Shown here piece by piece: positions 27,942 to 36,533 of a stretch of DNA of 40,234 bases (position 1 is the stretch's first letter; every line of letters starts with the position of its first letter). The notes under the pieces were generated by a model that was given only the letters and a program-made list of their open reading frames with translations, searched no databases and was not told where the DNA came from. Origin of the DNA: Bordetella parapertussis (GTDB lineage Bacteria; Pseudomonadota; Gammaproteobacteria; Burkholderiales; Burkholderiaceae_B); NCBI GenBank assembly GCA_945895265.1, contig CAMDEF010000038.1, positions 1 to 40,234 of the forward strand. The letters are read 5' to 3'. Made by a program: the position numbers and the translations under genes.

Positions 27942-28229
27942 TTACTGGACAACAGCGAGAATTTCTTCTTCGCGGATGACCAGAACTTCTTCGCCATCAA
28001 CTTTGACGGTTTGGCCAGCATATTTGCCGAACAAAACTTTATCGCCAACTTTGACGTCCATTTTCAGGACTTTGCCGTCTTCAGTTTGTTTGCCGGGACC
28101 AACGGCTAGCACTTCACCTTGATCGGGCTTTTCAGCCGCGCTTTCAGGGATAACGATGCCCGAGGCAGTTGTGCGCTCGTTGTCCAGGCGTTTGACGATC
28201 ACGCGATCGTGCAGGGGACGCAGGGCCAT
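27942..28229 (-). CDS. groS: Co-chaperonin GroES
   Basis: The 95-residue co-chaperonin caps the GroEL ring. It begins [19 protein letters not shown] and contains the mobile loop near residues 17-32 ([14 protein letters not shown]) and the GPGKQTEDG and [11 protein letters not shown] blocks of the family. A strong AGGAG site lies just upstream of the ATG. It is the first gene of groESL, with a 50-base leader that carries the CIRCE operator. Confidence 0.99.
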   Translation of the reverse strand: MALRPLHDRVIVKRLDNERTTASGIVIPESAAEKPDQGEVLAVGPGKQTEDGKVLKMDVKVGDKVLFGKYAGQTVKVDGEEVLVIREEEILAVVQ

Positions 28230-28282
28230 GTAGAACTCCTGTTACAAATAATAAGGTTGTTGGAAAACGCCTTCGCGAGTTG

Positions 28283-28309
28283 TTAGCACTCACTGGGGTC
28301 GAGTGCTAA
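28283..28309 (-). promoter_or_regulatory. CIRCE operator (HrcA binding site)
   Basis: TTAGCACTC-N9-GAGTGCTAA is an exact match to the consensus CIRCE inverted repeat bound by the heat-shock repressor HrcA. Its upstream end overlaps the -10 box of the groESL promoter by one base and it covers the start of transcription, so HrcA would block initiation. The repressor gene is not in this window. Confidence 0.97.
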
Positions 28310-28336
28310 TTATAAGGGTTGTTTTGGGGATTTCAA
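28309..28336 (-). promoter_or_regulatory. groESL promoter (sigma70 and sigma32-like)
   Basis: On the minus strand TTGAAA (28331-28336) and TATAAT (28309-28314) are 16 bp apart, a good sigma70 promoter. The same bases also read CTTGAAA then CCCTTATAA, close to the heat-shock sigma32 consensus (CTTGAAA, CCCCATNTA). Dual control by sigma32 and HrcA is therefore likely, as known in other betaproteobacteria. Confidence 0.8.
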
Positions 28337-28390
28337 GGGGGCTAAGTAATTTATAGCACTCTATCAAGCTGTCGAATGTCAGCGAGTATT

Positions 28391-28458
28391 GTCGTTGGCA
28401 ATCCAAGTCTAGAGTTTTACTGCCGTTGGCAATTCAAGTTGTCGTTGGCAATCCAAGT
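28391..28458. repeat. Three copies of an 18-bp GTCGTTGGCAATCCAAGT repeat
   Basis: Copies at 28391-28408, 28422-28439 (two substitutions) and 28441-28458 lie behind the groESL promoter, in the 570-bp gap 28230-28799. GTTGGCAA and its near-complement make each copy partly symmetric. Role unknown; they mark the border between the conserved groESL region and the accessory region to the right. Bases 28460-28579 show nothing I can support. Confidence 0.7.
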
Positions 28459-28579
28459 TGAGATGTTTGCAAACTAAGTTCAGATTCGACACCTCTATAG
28501 CTGACGGAGCCTTCGGAGGAGGCGTCGCCTTCAAACCTGCTACGCAAGATCTTTGCACTTCGCCAACGCAAAATCTATT

Positions 28580-28805
28580 GCTTTCCCTTTAATTGAATCA
28601 AGCGTAAAGTGTTTTAGCACGCTATTTAGGGTGCATTTGCGCGAATTGATAGTACTAAAACTAAATTTAATCTACAAAACTACCCGCGCCTCGAGCTTCA
28701 CCTCTTCGTTTCGAGCCTTTATCTTAATCAATGCTTTGCACCCTTCGCGGCCAACTGGGACCGCTAGTATGCAAGCGAGATGTTTAGGCTTGACCGCAGA
28801 TGATT
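28580..28805 (+). promoter_or_regulatory. Promoter/leader of autotransporter 1 (copy 1 of a 226-bp duplicated element)
   Basis: This 226-bp stretch aligns without gaps to 32163-32388 with about 25 mismatches by eye, and the match ends at the ATGATT that opens both autotransporter genes. It contains TTGATA (28646-28651), a 16-bp spacer and TAATCT (28668-28673), a reasonable sigma70 promoter also present in copy 2. That would give a leader of about 120 nt. A GCGGCC hairpin arm near 28757 is imperfect here but perfect in copy 2. An open reading frame crosses the element, but substitutions show no third-codon-position bias, so I treat it as non-coding. Confidence 0.75.
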
Positions 28806-31800
28806 GTCTCTTTACCTATTACGACCCTCACACAACTCAAGCCGCGCTTGACGGAATCGCCAAGATCCATCTCGCACTCAAAAAGTAGCTTGCCTGAGCC
28901 CTCAATGGTTACACGCGTGAACACACGTGCACGATTGCTGCAAGCTTTTCGCAACGACCGCGCGACTCAACTTCAACCACCGTTAGCAGAAAGAGAGGCA
29001 CCTCTATGTATCAAAAACACATGTTTATGTAGTCCCAGTTGCGTAAGTCTGTTAACCATCCTAATGCGATTATTGGCACTAACGTTTTTGCTGATGATAG
29101 GATTTATTCACAGGGCCGAGGCGCAGCAAGTATTTGTTACTAGTGAGCTTAACGGAACAATCGGCGTATACAACGCCACGAACGGTACCGCAGTGAACGC
29201 GAGCCTTGTGAGTGGGTTAGCTGGCCCAGATGGTATCGCCATTTCTGGTTCAAACATTTATGTTGCGAACCACTACGCTGGAACAATCGGCGTGTACAAC
29301 GCCACAAGCGGTACAGCAGCGAACGCGAGCCTAGTGAGTGGGTTAAGTTTTCCACTTGGTATCGCCGTTTCCGGTTCAAACATTTACGTGACGAAGTACC
29401 TCAGTGGAACAATCGGCGTGTACAACGCCCAAAGCGGTACAGCAGTGAACGCAAGTCTTGTGAGTGGGTTAGCTTCCCCATGGGGTATCGCCGTTTACGG
29501 TTCAAATATTTATGTTGCGAACTACAACGCTGGAACAATCGGCGTGTACAACGCCACAAGCGGTACGGCAGTGAACGCGAGTCTTGTGAGCGGGTTAAAT
29601 GGCCCAACTGGTATCGCCGTTCACGGTTCAAACATTTATGTTGCGAAATACAACGCTGGAACAATCGGCGTGTACAACGCCACAAGCGGTGCGGTAGTGA
29701 ACGCGAGTCTTGTGAGCGGATTAAATGGCCCATCTGGTATCGCCATTTACGGTTCAAATATTTATGTCACGAATGTAATTAGCGGAACAATCGGCGTGTA
29801 CACCACAAGCGGTGCGGTAGTGAACGCACGCCTCGTGAGCGGTCTATCGGATCCATTTTTTCTTTCTGTGGCGGACGCGACCGACAATACGAATGGCGGC
29901 GAGAATGGTGCTAGCGGTACCCTAACACCCTCCAACATCGCGCCAGGAGCCAGCGTTAGCTTAAGAAGCATTGGCGTCACAGCCAACCCAGTTCTAGCAG
30001 GCGGCACCTTGGTACTAAATAGAGGTGATAGCTCAAGCGTCTCAATCGCAATCACTAGCGCAGGCGGCACGGTTCAAAATCCAACCTCAGGTTCTGCCAC
30101 TTTATCTGGCGTGTTCTCTGGCGTGGGCGGGTTGACGTTCATCGGTACGGGCAGCACGATCATGAGTGGCGCCAACACCTACAGTGGCGGCACGACGGTG
30201 TCAGGTGGCACCTTAGAAGTGGCGGGTCCTTCTCCAACTGGCACGGGTGATGTATTCGTGGCCTCTGCCGGCACACTGATGGGCACCGGCACGATCTCAG
30301 GTAACAGCATTGTGAGTGGCGTGATTAAGCCGGGTAACTCGCCAGGCTATTTGTCGTTCACTCAAAACTTGACGCTGAACGCTGGGTCGACCTATCAGCA
30401 AGATATTGCAGGTACGACTCAAGCAAGCAGCTTTACTCCTGTGGGTGCTTCGGGCTATTACTCATTTGTGACTGTGGGTAGTCAACTGACGATTAATTCG
30501 GGCGCGACACTTACGCCACGCTTATCAAATCTGTTTAGTGCAAGTGAGGTGGGCTATGGCAGCAGTATTTATGTGCCAGTGCTGGGCGACAAATTTCGTA
30601 TCATCACAGCTACAGGCGGGATCACAGGGCGCTTCACCACCCTCACCCAACCTGCCGAGCTAAGCAGCGGCACACAATTCATTGCGTTTTATAACGTCAA
30701 TAACAGCAATAGCGTTGATCTTGTCACGGTGCCGACTTCGTACAGTACGACCTTGAATTCAAGCACCACCAACGCCAAATCTGTTGCCGGTGTTCTAGAC
30801 CAGTTGTTGGGTTTGAATAAAGCGGGCAGTGCGTCAGCGGCGCAAGACTCATTGCTATTCGCAGTAGCCGGTCAACGCGCGGCAAACTTGCCTGGCTTTG
30901 CACGCTCGTTAGCGGGCGAGGTTCACGCAGCCTCGGTCGCCGCCCTGCCACAAACTACACAACGTGTGCAGCAATCGGTATTGGCGCGCCTTGGTGACTA
31001 TCCGATGGCGCCTAGCCAGCTTAATCCTGCACTGAACAACGCACTGTTAACGGGCGGCATCAGCGCAACAAACACTTCGGGGCTGCCCACCGCAAGCATG
31101 AGCACAAACCCAGCAGTCAACCCGAATACAGTCAACGTGACGAGCGCTGCGGTGAAAGACGGAAGAGCGTGGGGTGAGATTGCGTATCAACGTACTGAGC
31201 GAGCAAGCAACAGCGCTGGTAACGGGTTCAACAGCAATCTCTATCAAATCGTCACGGGTGTGGATGCGTATTCAAACGCAGAGCTCGGTTTAAAACTTGG
31301 TGGCGGCATCGCGTTATCTAACACCACCGTCGCAGCTAACGGTGGCAACAGCACGATCCAGCAAGGCTCACTCTTTGTCTACGGCAAAATGTCTGTGCTA
31401 CAAGACTATGTGCTCGATGGCATGGCAAGCGTGGGGATGAGTTCAACTAACCTATCGCGCAATGATCCAACCGACTACACAGGCGGGTTTAGCAGCAAAG
31501 CCGTGCTGGGTAATGATGCGCTGGTAAGTGTGGGTATCAGCCGTGGGTTCGAGTACAGCGACCTGCGCGTGACACCCTACGCACGCCTAAGCTACCAGTA
31601 CGTTGGTCAAAATTCGTATGACGAAGGTAATAGTGCTGCAGCACTGAACATCGCCCGCTTTAGCGGCAGTGCAGTGCGTGGCGTGCTTGGTGTGACAGCT
31701 GGGTCGTTGAACAAAGATCCGCTTAAAGATGACTACACCTATCGTGCCAACATTGCAGTGGGTGCTGACACTTCGGGCTTATTAAATCCAACGCTGAACA

Positions 31801-31985
31801 CCACGCTTGGTGGATATTCAAGCAGCGTGACGACAGCCTCGGCAGGTTCTGCGTTCTTGCAAGTGGGTTTGTATGGCACGGTCAAGGTCGCGGACAACGC
31901 TTATGCCTATGCGGGTGTTTCGGGTGAAGCCAGATCGGGGCAGACTTTATACGGTGGCAGTGTGGGTTTACGGATGGCGTTTTGA
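28800..31985 (+). CDS. Autotransporter 1: type V-a secreted protein with beta-propeller-like repeat passenger
   Basis: The 1061-residue product is a self-secreting outer-membrane autotransporter. Residues 89-107 (MRLLALTFLLMIGFIHRAEA) form a Sec signal. The passenger opens with six 42-residue repeats (about 119-360) of the form GTIGVYNATSGTAVNASLVSGL then IAV-GSNIYV, like YncE/NHL beta-propeller blades. An autotransporter-associated beta-strand repeat follows near 445-480 (ANTYSGGTTVSGGTLEVAG), then a linker and the barrel (about 787-1061) ending in the terminal Phe of GGSVGLRMAF. The start at 28800 is favoured because the duplicated leader ends there in both autotransporters; ATG 29064 directly before the signal peptide is an alternative. 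Probable role: surface display, adhesion or binding. Confidence 0.85.
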   Translation: MIVSLPITTLTQLKPRLTESPRSISHSKSSLPEPSMVTRVNTRARLLQAFRNDRATQLQPPLAEREAPLCIKNTCLCSPSCVSLLTILMRLLALTFLLMIGFIHRAEAQQVFVTSELNGTIGVYNATNGTAVNASLVSGLAGPDGIAISGSNIYVANHYAGTIGVYNATSGTAANASLVSGLSFPLGIAVSGSNIYVTKYLSGTIGVYNAQSGTAVNASLVSGLASPWGIAVYGSNIYVANYNAGTIGVYNATSGTAVNASLVSGLNGPTGIAVHGSNIYVAKYNAGTIGVYNATSGAVVNASLVSGLNGPSGIAIYGSNIYVTNVISGTIGVYTTSGAVVNARLVSGLSDPFFLSVADATDNTNGGENGASGTLTPSNIAPGASVSLRSIGVTANPVLAGGTLVLNRGDSSSVSIAITSAGGTVQNPTSGSATLSGVFSGVGGLTFIGTGSTIMSGANTYSGGTTVSGGTLEVAGPSPTGTGDVFVASAGTLMGTGTISGNSIVSGVIKPGNSPGYLSFTQNLTLNAGSTYQQDIAGTTQASSFTPVGASGYYSFVTVGSQLTINSGATLTPRLSNLFSASEVGYGSSIYVPVLGDKFRIITATGGITGRFTTLTQPAELSSGTQFIAFYNVNNSNSVDLVTVPTSYSTTLNSSTTNAKSVAGVLDQLLGLNKAGSASAAQDSLLFAVAGQRAANLPGFARSLAGEVHAASVAALPQTTQRVQQSVLARLGDYPMAPSQLNPALNNALLTGGISATNTSGLPTASMSTNPAVNPNTVNVTSAAVKDGRAWGEIAYQRTERASNSAGNGFNSNLYQIVTGVDAYSNAELGLKLGGGIALSNTTVAANGGNSTIQQGSLFVYGKMSVLQDYVLDGMASVGMSSTNLSRNDPTDYTGGFSSKAVLGNDALVSVGISRGFEYSDLRVTPYARLSYQYVGQNSYDEGNSAAALNIARFSGSAVRGVLGVTAGSLNKDPLKDDYTYRANIAVGADTSGLLNPTLNTTLGGYSSSVTTASAGSAFLQVGLYGTVKVADNAYAYAGVSGEARSGQTLYGGSVGLRMAF
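29154..29880 (+). repeat. Six tandem 126-bp coding repeats in autotransporter 1
   Basis: The word GGAACAATCGGCGT-R-TAC starts at 29154, 29280, 29406, 29532, 29658 and 29784, exactly 126 bp apart, each unit encoding one 42-residue blade. The last copy lacks one codon and then diverges. The high DNA identity between neighbouring units means recent duplication or ongoing homogenisation. Copy number could change by recombination without a frameshift, since 126 is a multiple of three. Confidence 0.95.
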
Positions 31986-32162
31986 TGCCAGTACCCCTCG
32001 CTTGAACATTACCGCACAAGCCAGCCCTTCGGGGTTGGTATTTTTTTGCCCGTACGGTTCTGGTTTAGGCGGGCGCATAGCCTTCGATCTCACCCGCGAG
32101 CTTTCACCCCCCGTTCTGCGCGAACTCGGCCAAGGATAACTTTCCTTTTAATTACTTCCAGC

Positions 32163-32388
32163 GCTTTCCCTTTAGCTGAATCAAGCGTAAAGTGGTCATG
32201 CACGCTAATTAGGGTGCATTTGCGCGAATTGATATCACTAAAAATAAATTTAATTTACAAAAATACCCGCGCCTCGAGCTTCACCATTTCGTTTCGAGCC
32301 TTTATTTTAATCAGTGCTTTGTACGCTCTGCGGCCAACTGGGGCCGCTAGTATGGAAGCACGATGTTTAGGCTTGACTGCAGATGATT
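32163..32388 (+). promoter_or_regulatory. Promoter/leader of autotransporter 2 (copy 2 of the 226-bp duplicated element)
   Basis: This element is the gapless partner of 28580-28805. It has the same candidate promoter, TTGATA (32229-32234), 16-bp spacer and TAATTT (32251-32256). A perfect hairpin, GCGGCC-AACTGG-GGCCGC, lies near 32331-32348. The rest of the 397-bp gap after autotransporter 1 (31986-32162) has no gene that I can support. Confidence 0.75.
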
Positions 32389-35300
32389 ATTCAACAATCG
32401 CGAGCCACTGAACAAACTCGCGGTCGTACGGCATTTCAGTTGTGGTTAAAGCTTAGCGCTCCGGTTCTTGCCTGCGGGCTGTGCGTAACTGTCATGACGA
32501 ATAGCGCTTTGGCTGCTTGCTCAGGCAGCAAAGTTATTAGTACTTCAGTTACTGCGGTGGAGGGTACTCCTTGGTGTGACGTCTCGATTACCAACACTGG
32601 CATCGTAACCGGCAACTGGGCTGTGTATTACACTAGTGGCCCCAACAATACATTAAATAACGCTGGAGACATCATCGGTGGAAGCTATGGTGTGTATATC
32701 TCGAATGGGGCGATTACAAGTTTAAATAATACTGGCACAATTTCATCAACCGACCCCGTTTGGGGTATTGGTATTTTTATTGCATCTGACACAATTACCA
32801 CTTTAAGTAACGCTGGCACAATCTCGGCACCTACTGGTGTCAAAAACGGCGGCACAATTACTACCTTAAACAACCAGCAAGGTGCCGGTAACGTCAGCGG
32901 CGCATTAACCTACGCGGGTGTTTTACCAACGAACTACAACATCATTATTGCTAACCCGAATAGCTATGGGAAACTGTCAGCATCTTTGGTTGGTTCGTCG
33001 ATTGTTACGTTTAATATATACGGCAATACCGGTACAACCCTTGTAGCGGGCATTGCTGCATCAACAGTGGCAGCAGGCACCTACAGTTCAGTGTTAACTG
33101 GGGTGAGTGCAAGCAATATAAACAGCAGCTTAAGTGGCACCTACCCAGGTGGTTATGCGTGGCAGTTGGTGAATGCCTCCGGCTCTACCACTATCTGGAA
33201 CTTGATGATTACCGGGGGTGGTGACTCTGGAGGAAGCACGGGCAGCGGTAGTGGCAATTCTCCCGCCATCATCAACTACACGGGTGGAAATTCTACGATA
33301 AATGGCGGCACTGTAAACATCGGCGCTCCTAACTTTTTTTTCCGAGGCTCAATAACGGTTGGTCCTTCGGGTGCGACCATGGTGATGACAAGCCTTACAA
33401 CTATTTTTGCCGGAAATTTTAATCTTATCCTTAATGGCCCGCTCAAAATTGTGGGGCCTGATGGTCAGTTTTTTAGTTTTCTCGGTTTTTATGGGAACAT
33501 AAGTGGTTCGGGGGGCTTGACAATAGGGAACGGGCAGCCGTGGATTTTCTCTTCTATTCTTGGCAACAATACGCGGACTGGTCCTACATACGTCACGAAG
33601 GGTGCAAGCCTTTTTGCAATGAGCACCTTTGATAGAGCAACTGCAACTCCACTTGGCTCTGGTGACATTTTCGTTGAGGGATCAGCAAACTTGTCTGGAG
33701 CCTTTCCAGGAAACGTATCTGTTACAGGCAACGGCAGCACTTTTCGTACAGGAGGTTCACCCGGCTACGCATCGTACGGCTCGCTGACCATGGGTGCAGG
33801 AAGCACCTATTTGCAAGACATTGCCGGTAAAGTGCAGTCGGACTCCACAACGATCACGGGTACGACTGGTACCTATTCATTTGCAAATATCACGACCGGC
33901 CTTGTGATCGAGTCTGGCACAACACTGACCCCACGTTTATCGGATTTATTCAGCGCTGACGAGCCTGGCTACGGCAGCAGCATTTACATACCCGTGTTGG
34001 GGGATCGTTTTCGTATTTTCACAGCGGCTGGCGGCATCACGGGGCGCTTCACAACGTTGACCCAACCTGCAGAGTTAAGCAGCGGCACACAATTGATTGC
34101 GTTTTATAACGTTAACAACAGCAACAGCCTTGATCTGGCGATTGCGCCTACGTCTTATAGCAGTACGTTGAACTCAAGTACGACCAACGCCAAAGCTGTG
34201 GCGGGTGTGTTGGATCAGCTGTTGGGTTTGAATAAAACGGGCACTGCGTCAGCGGCGCAAGATTCTTTACTCTACGCCGTAGCGGGTCAAAACGCGGCAA
34301 ACTTGCCTGGCTTTGCTCGCTCGTTAGCGGGTGAGGTTCACGCTGCCTCGGTCGCAGCCTTGCCCCAAACCACGCAACGTGTGCAGCAATCGGTTTTAGC
34401 ACGCTTGGGTGACTACCCGATGGCGCCTAGCCAGATCAATCCTGCATTGAACAACTCACTGTTAACAGGCGGTATCAGCGCAACAAACCCTTCGGGGCTG
34501 CCCACTGCAAGCATGAGCACAAACCCAGCGGTGAACCCAAGTGCCGTGAATGTAACGAGCGCAGTGGTAGCAGATGGCCGTGCTTGGGGTGAGATCGCGT
34601 ATCAACGCGCTGAGCGCGCAAGCAACAGCGCTGGTAACGGGTTCAACAGCAATCTGTATCAAATCGTCACGGGTGTAGATGCCTATTCAAACGCAGAGCT
34701 GGGTTTAAAACTAGGCGGCGGTATCGCGTTATCCAACACTACCGTCTCGGCCAACGGCGGCAACAGCACCATCCAACAAGGCTCGCTATTTGCCTACGGC
34801 AAAATGTCTGTGCTGCAAGACTATGTACTTGATGGCATGGCAAGCGTGGGGATGAGTTCAACAAATCTATCGCGCAATGATCCAACCGGTTATACGGGCG
34901 GCTTTAGCAGCAAAGCCGTGCTGGGTAATGATGCGCTGGTAAGTGTGGGGCTTAGCCGCGCTTTCGAATACAACGACGTGCGTGTCACACCCTACGCACG
35001 CTTAACCTATCAGTACGTTGGTCAAAATTCGTACGATGAAGGCAACGGCGTAGCAGCACTGAACATCGCTCGCTTTAGCGGCAGTGCAGTTCGCGGCGTG
35101 ATTGGTGTGGCAGCTGGGTCGTTAAACAAAGATCCACTCAAAGACCAATATACCTATCGTGCCAACATCGCAGTGGGTGCTGATACTTCAGGCTTATTAA
35201 ACCCAACACTGAACACCACGCTGGGTGGATATTCAAGCAGCGTCACTACAGCGACCGCAGGCTCTGCCTTTGTGCAGGTGGGGTTGTATGGCACGGTCAA

Positions 35301-35400
35301 AATCTCTGACAATGCTTATGCCTATGCGGGCGTATCCGGTGAGGCAAGATCGGGGCAAACTTTATACGGTGGCAGTGTGGGCTTGCGTATGGCGTTTTAA
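32383..35400 (+). CDS. Autotransporter 2: type V-a secreted protein with beta-helix-like passenger
   Basis: The 1005-residue product has a signal peptide at residues 1-44 with an extended polar N-region (hydrophobic core about 22-40, cleavage after NSALA). The passenger (about 45-500) has imperfect repeats with LNNAG / LNNTG / LSNAG turns near 65-165, typical of beta-helical passengers, a Gly/Ser-rich linker near 277-290, and two early cysteines (Cys46, Cys65), uncommon in passengers. From about residue 480 it becomes nearly the same as autotransporter 1, including the barrel (about 733-1005) with terminal GGSVGLRMAF. The start sits at the end of the shared leader. Probable role: surface display. 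Confidence 0.9.
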   Translation: MIIQQSRATEQTRGRTAFQLWLKLSAPVLACGLCVTVMTNSALAACSGSKVISTSVTAVEGTPWCDVSITNTGIVTGNWAVYYTSGPNNTLNNAGDIIGGSYGVYISNGAITSLNNTGTISSTDPVWGIGIFIASDTITTLSNAGTISAPTGVKNGGTITTLNNQQGAGNVSGALTYAGVLPTNYNIIIANPNSYGKLSASLVGSSIVTFNIYGNTGTTLVAGIAASTVAAGTYSSVLTGVSASNINSSLSGTYPGGYAWQLVNASGSTTIWNLMITGGGDSGGSTGSGSGNSPAIINYTGGNSTINGGTVNIGAPNFFFRGSITVGPSGATMVMTSLTTIFAGNFNLILNGPLKIVGPDGQFFSFLGFYGNISGSGGLTIGNGQPWIFSSILGNNTRTGPTYVTKGASLFAMSTFDRATATPLGSGDIFVEGSANLSGAFPGNVSVTGNGSTFRTGGSPGYASYGSLTMGAGSTYLQDIAGKVQSDSTTITGTTGTYSFANITTGLVIESGTTLTPRLSDLFSADEPGYGSSIYIPVLGDRFRIFTAAGGITGRFTTLTQPAELSSGTQLIAFYNVNNSNSLDLAIAPTSYSSTLNSSTTNAKAVAGVLDQLLGLNKTGTASAAQDSLLYAVAGQNAANLPGFARSLAGEVHAASVAALPQTTQRVQQSVLARLGDYPMAPSQINPALNNSLLTGGISATNPSGLPTASMSTNPAVNPSAVNVTSAVVADGRAWGEIAYQRAERASNSAGNGFNSNLYQIVTGVDAYSNAELGLKLGGGIALSNTTVSANGGNSTIQQGSLFAYGKMSVLQDYVLDGMASVGMSSTNLSRNDPTGYTGGFSSKAVLGNDALVSVGLSRAFEYNDVRVTPYARLTYQYVGQNSYDEGNGVAALNIARFSGSAVRGVIGVAAGSLNKDPLKDQYTYRANIAVGADTSGLLNPTLNTTLGGYSSSVTTATAGSAFVQVGLYGTVKISDNAYAYAGVSGEARSGQTLYGGSVGLRMAF

Positions 35401-35642
35401 GCTACCAAGTCGACGCTAGGGCAGGTTACATGCAATGTCAGCCCACGGATCTAAATCGCCCTTTGACTGCTCTGGCAGCGTGATGCGCGAACACGTGGCG
35501 GGCGTGAAGCCCACCTGTGTACCCAGCCGCATGTCAGGACTTTACCTGCTACCACCCGTTCGGCGTAATAACGCGCCGTAGTCGACTAGGTTGCATTTGC
35601 CATTAGGTGACTTTGTAATTCATTTGCGCTACACCAATTTCC

Positions 35643-35924
35643 ATGAAAACAGCCACCATCCCAGCCATCCGGGTTCTTCCTGCCTTGCGCGAGCAAGTCG
35701 AGTCTTCGCTGCGTGAGGGCGAGACTTTGTCTGAATTCGTTGAACAATCGGTGCGCATTGCACTACAACGCAGACGCGACCAGAGCGAGTTCGTGGCTCG
35801 CGGGATGGCCTCGCTCAATGCTGCGCGGCAAACCGACGGCTACGTCGATTCAGTCGTCGTCATCGATGATTTGCAACGCAAGCTTAACGAGGCCAAGGCA
35901 ACCCTCGCCAAGCGCCGCAAGTGA
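35643..35924 (+). CDS. ParD-like antitoxin of a type II toxin-antitoxin pair
   Basis: The 93-residue protein opens with a ribbon-helix-helix type segment, TATIPAIRVLPALREQVESSL, followed by helices (GETLSEFVEQSVRIALQRRRDQSEFVARG), and a charged tail that would wrap the toxin. The layout matches small DNA-binding antitoxins paired with ParE/RelE toxins. It overlaps the toxin gene by 4 bases (GTGA). The pair lies 242 bp after autotransporter 2; that gap (35401-35642) holds no other gene that I see. Confidence 0.87.
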   Translation: MKTATIPAIRVLPALREQVESSLREGETLSEFVEQSVRIALQRRRDQSEFVARGMASLNAARQTDGYVDSVVVIDDLQRKLNEAKATLAKRRK

Positions 35925-36238
35925 CGTATCGGGTTCGCCTGACGCGCCAGGCGCAGGCCAATCTGCAGCGGCTCTTTGATTTCATCATCGAGCGTGAATT
36001 AGCGAGCCCCACGGGGGATCTCGAGATCGCCGAGCGAGCTTTGACTGCAATCCGTGCTGGATTTGACACGCTGCGGGCTGTGCCCTTCACTTGTCGAAAG
36101 GCAAGTGACAGCCCGTTTCTGCGCGATCTGGTCATCTCTTTTGGTGCAACCGGCTACGTAGCTCTGTTTGAGATACTCGATGAGCAAGAAGTCGTGATCG
36201 CTGCGGTTCGTCACCAACGGGAAGACGATTACTACTGA
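35921..36238 (+). CDS. ParE/RelE-superfamily toxin
   Basis: The 105-residue protein has the ParE/RelE pattern: an opening strand YRVRLTRQAQANLQRLFDFI, a helical hairpin, and closing strands with GYVALFEILDEQEVVIAAVRHQRED. The VRHQRED ending is typical of ParE. ParE toxins poison DNA gyrase, RelE toxins cut mRNA on the ribosome; the ending favours ParE. It starts with GTG at 35921, overlapping the antitoxin stop by 4 bases, so translation is coupled. Confidence 0.88.
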   Translation: MTYRVRLTRQAQANLQRLFDFIIERELASPTGDLEIAERALTAIRAGFDTLRAVPFTCRKASDSPFLRDLVISFGATGYVALFEILDEQEVVIAAVRHQREDDYY

Positions 36239-36280
36239 TGCGCTTGCCCAGCGCTGGGTTCAGCCAATGATCTCTGATTG

Positions 36281-36409
36281 GTGCAGGTGGGCTTGTATGG
36301 CACAGTCAAGATTGCTGACAATGCTTATGCCTATGCGGGTGTTTCGGGTGAAGCAAGATCGGGGCAAACTTTATACGGTGGCAGTGTAGGTTTGCGCATG
36401 GCGTTTTAA
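36281..36409 (+). pseudogene. 3' remnant of a fourth autotransporter barrel
   Basis: These 129 bases encode VQVGLYGTVKIADNAYAYAG through GGSVGLRMAF and a stop, the last 42 residues of the barrel shared by the autotransporters at 28800, 32383 and 37287. There is no start or upstream part. Homology begins abruptly 42 bp after the ParE stop. It is evidence that another autotransporter once stood here, or that recombination left a barrel tail. Its 3' flank (TTTTAAGC) resembles that of autotransporter 2 rather than 1. Confidence 0.93.
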
Positions 36410-36435
36410 GCGAAGGTTCGTATCCCGCTCGCGGA

Positions 36436-36472
36436 CCAAAAGCAAAAAGCCTGAGATATTAGTACCTCAGGC
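36436..36472 (-). terminator. Intrinsic terminator downstream of vapBC
   Basis: On the minus strand GCCTGAG (36472-36466) pairs with CTCAGGC (36455-36449) around a 10-base loop, followed by TTTTTGCTTTT. It lies 62 bases past the vapC stop and would end the vapBC transcript. The remaining bases of the 36239-36533 gap are the barrel remnant and short flanks. Confidence 0.8.
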
Positions 36473-36533
36473 GGTTTATGATGTTGTCAGGATGCCCAGC
36501 CGGTGAGCCAAGACCCTTTTTCAAGCTGCGGGT

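Noticed and set aside
28553..28888. Open frame of 111 codons across the autotransporter 1 leader, with a similar frame at 32046-32411 before autotransporter 2
   Set aside because: The two frames look conserved, but by eye the substitutions fall mostly on first and second codon positions and change amino acids, which argues against a protein. I treat the region as a non-coding leader.
29154..29880. Reading the minus strand of the 126-bp repeats as a separate Arg-rich repeat protein
   Set aside because: The minus-strand frames (29149-29379 and 29401-29757) are simple mirror products of the repeat in autotransporter 1.
35401..35642. Insertion sequence ends next to the ParDE-like module
   Set aside because: No terminal inverted repeats, target duplications or transposase remnants could be recognised by eye.
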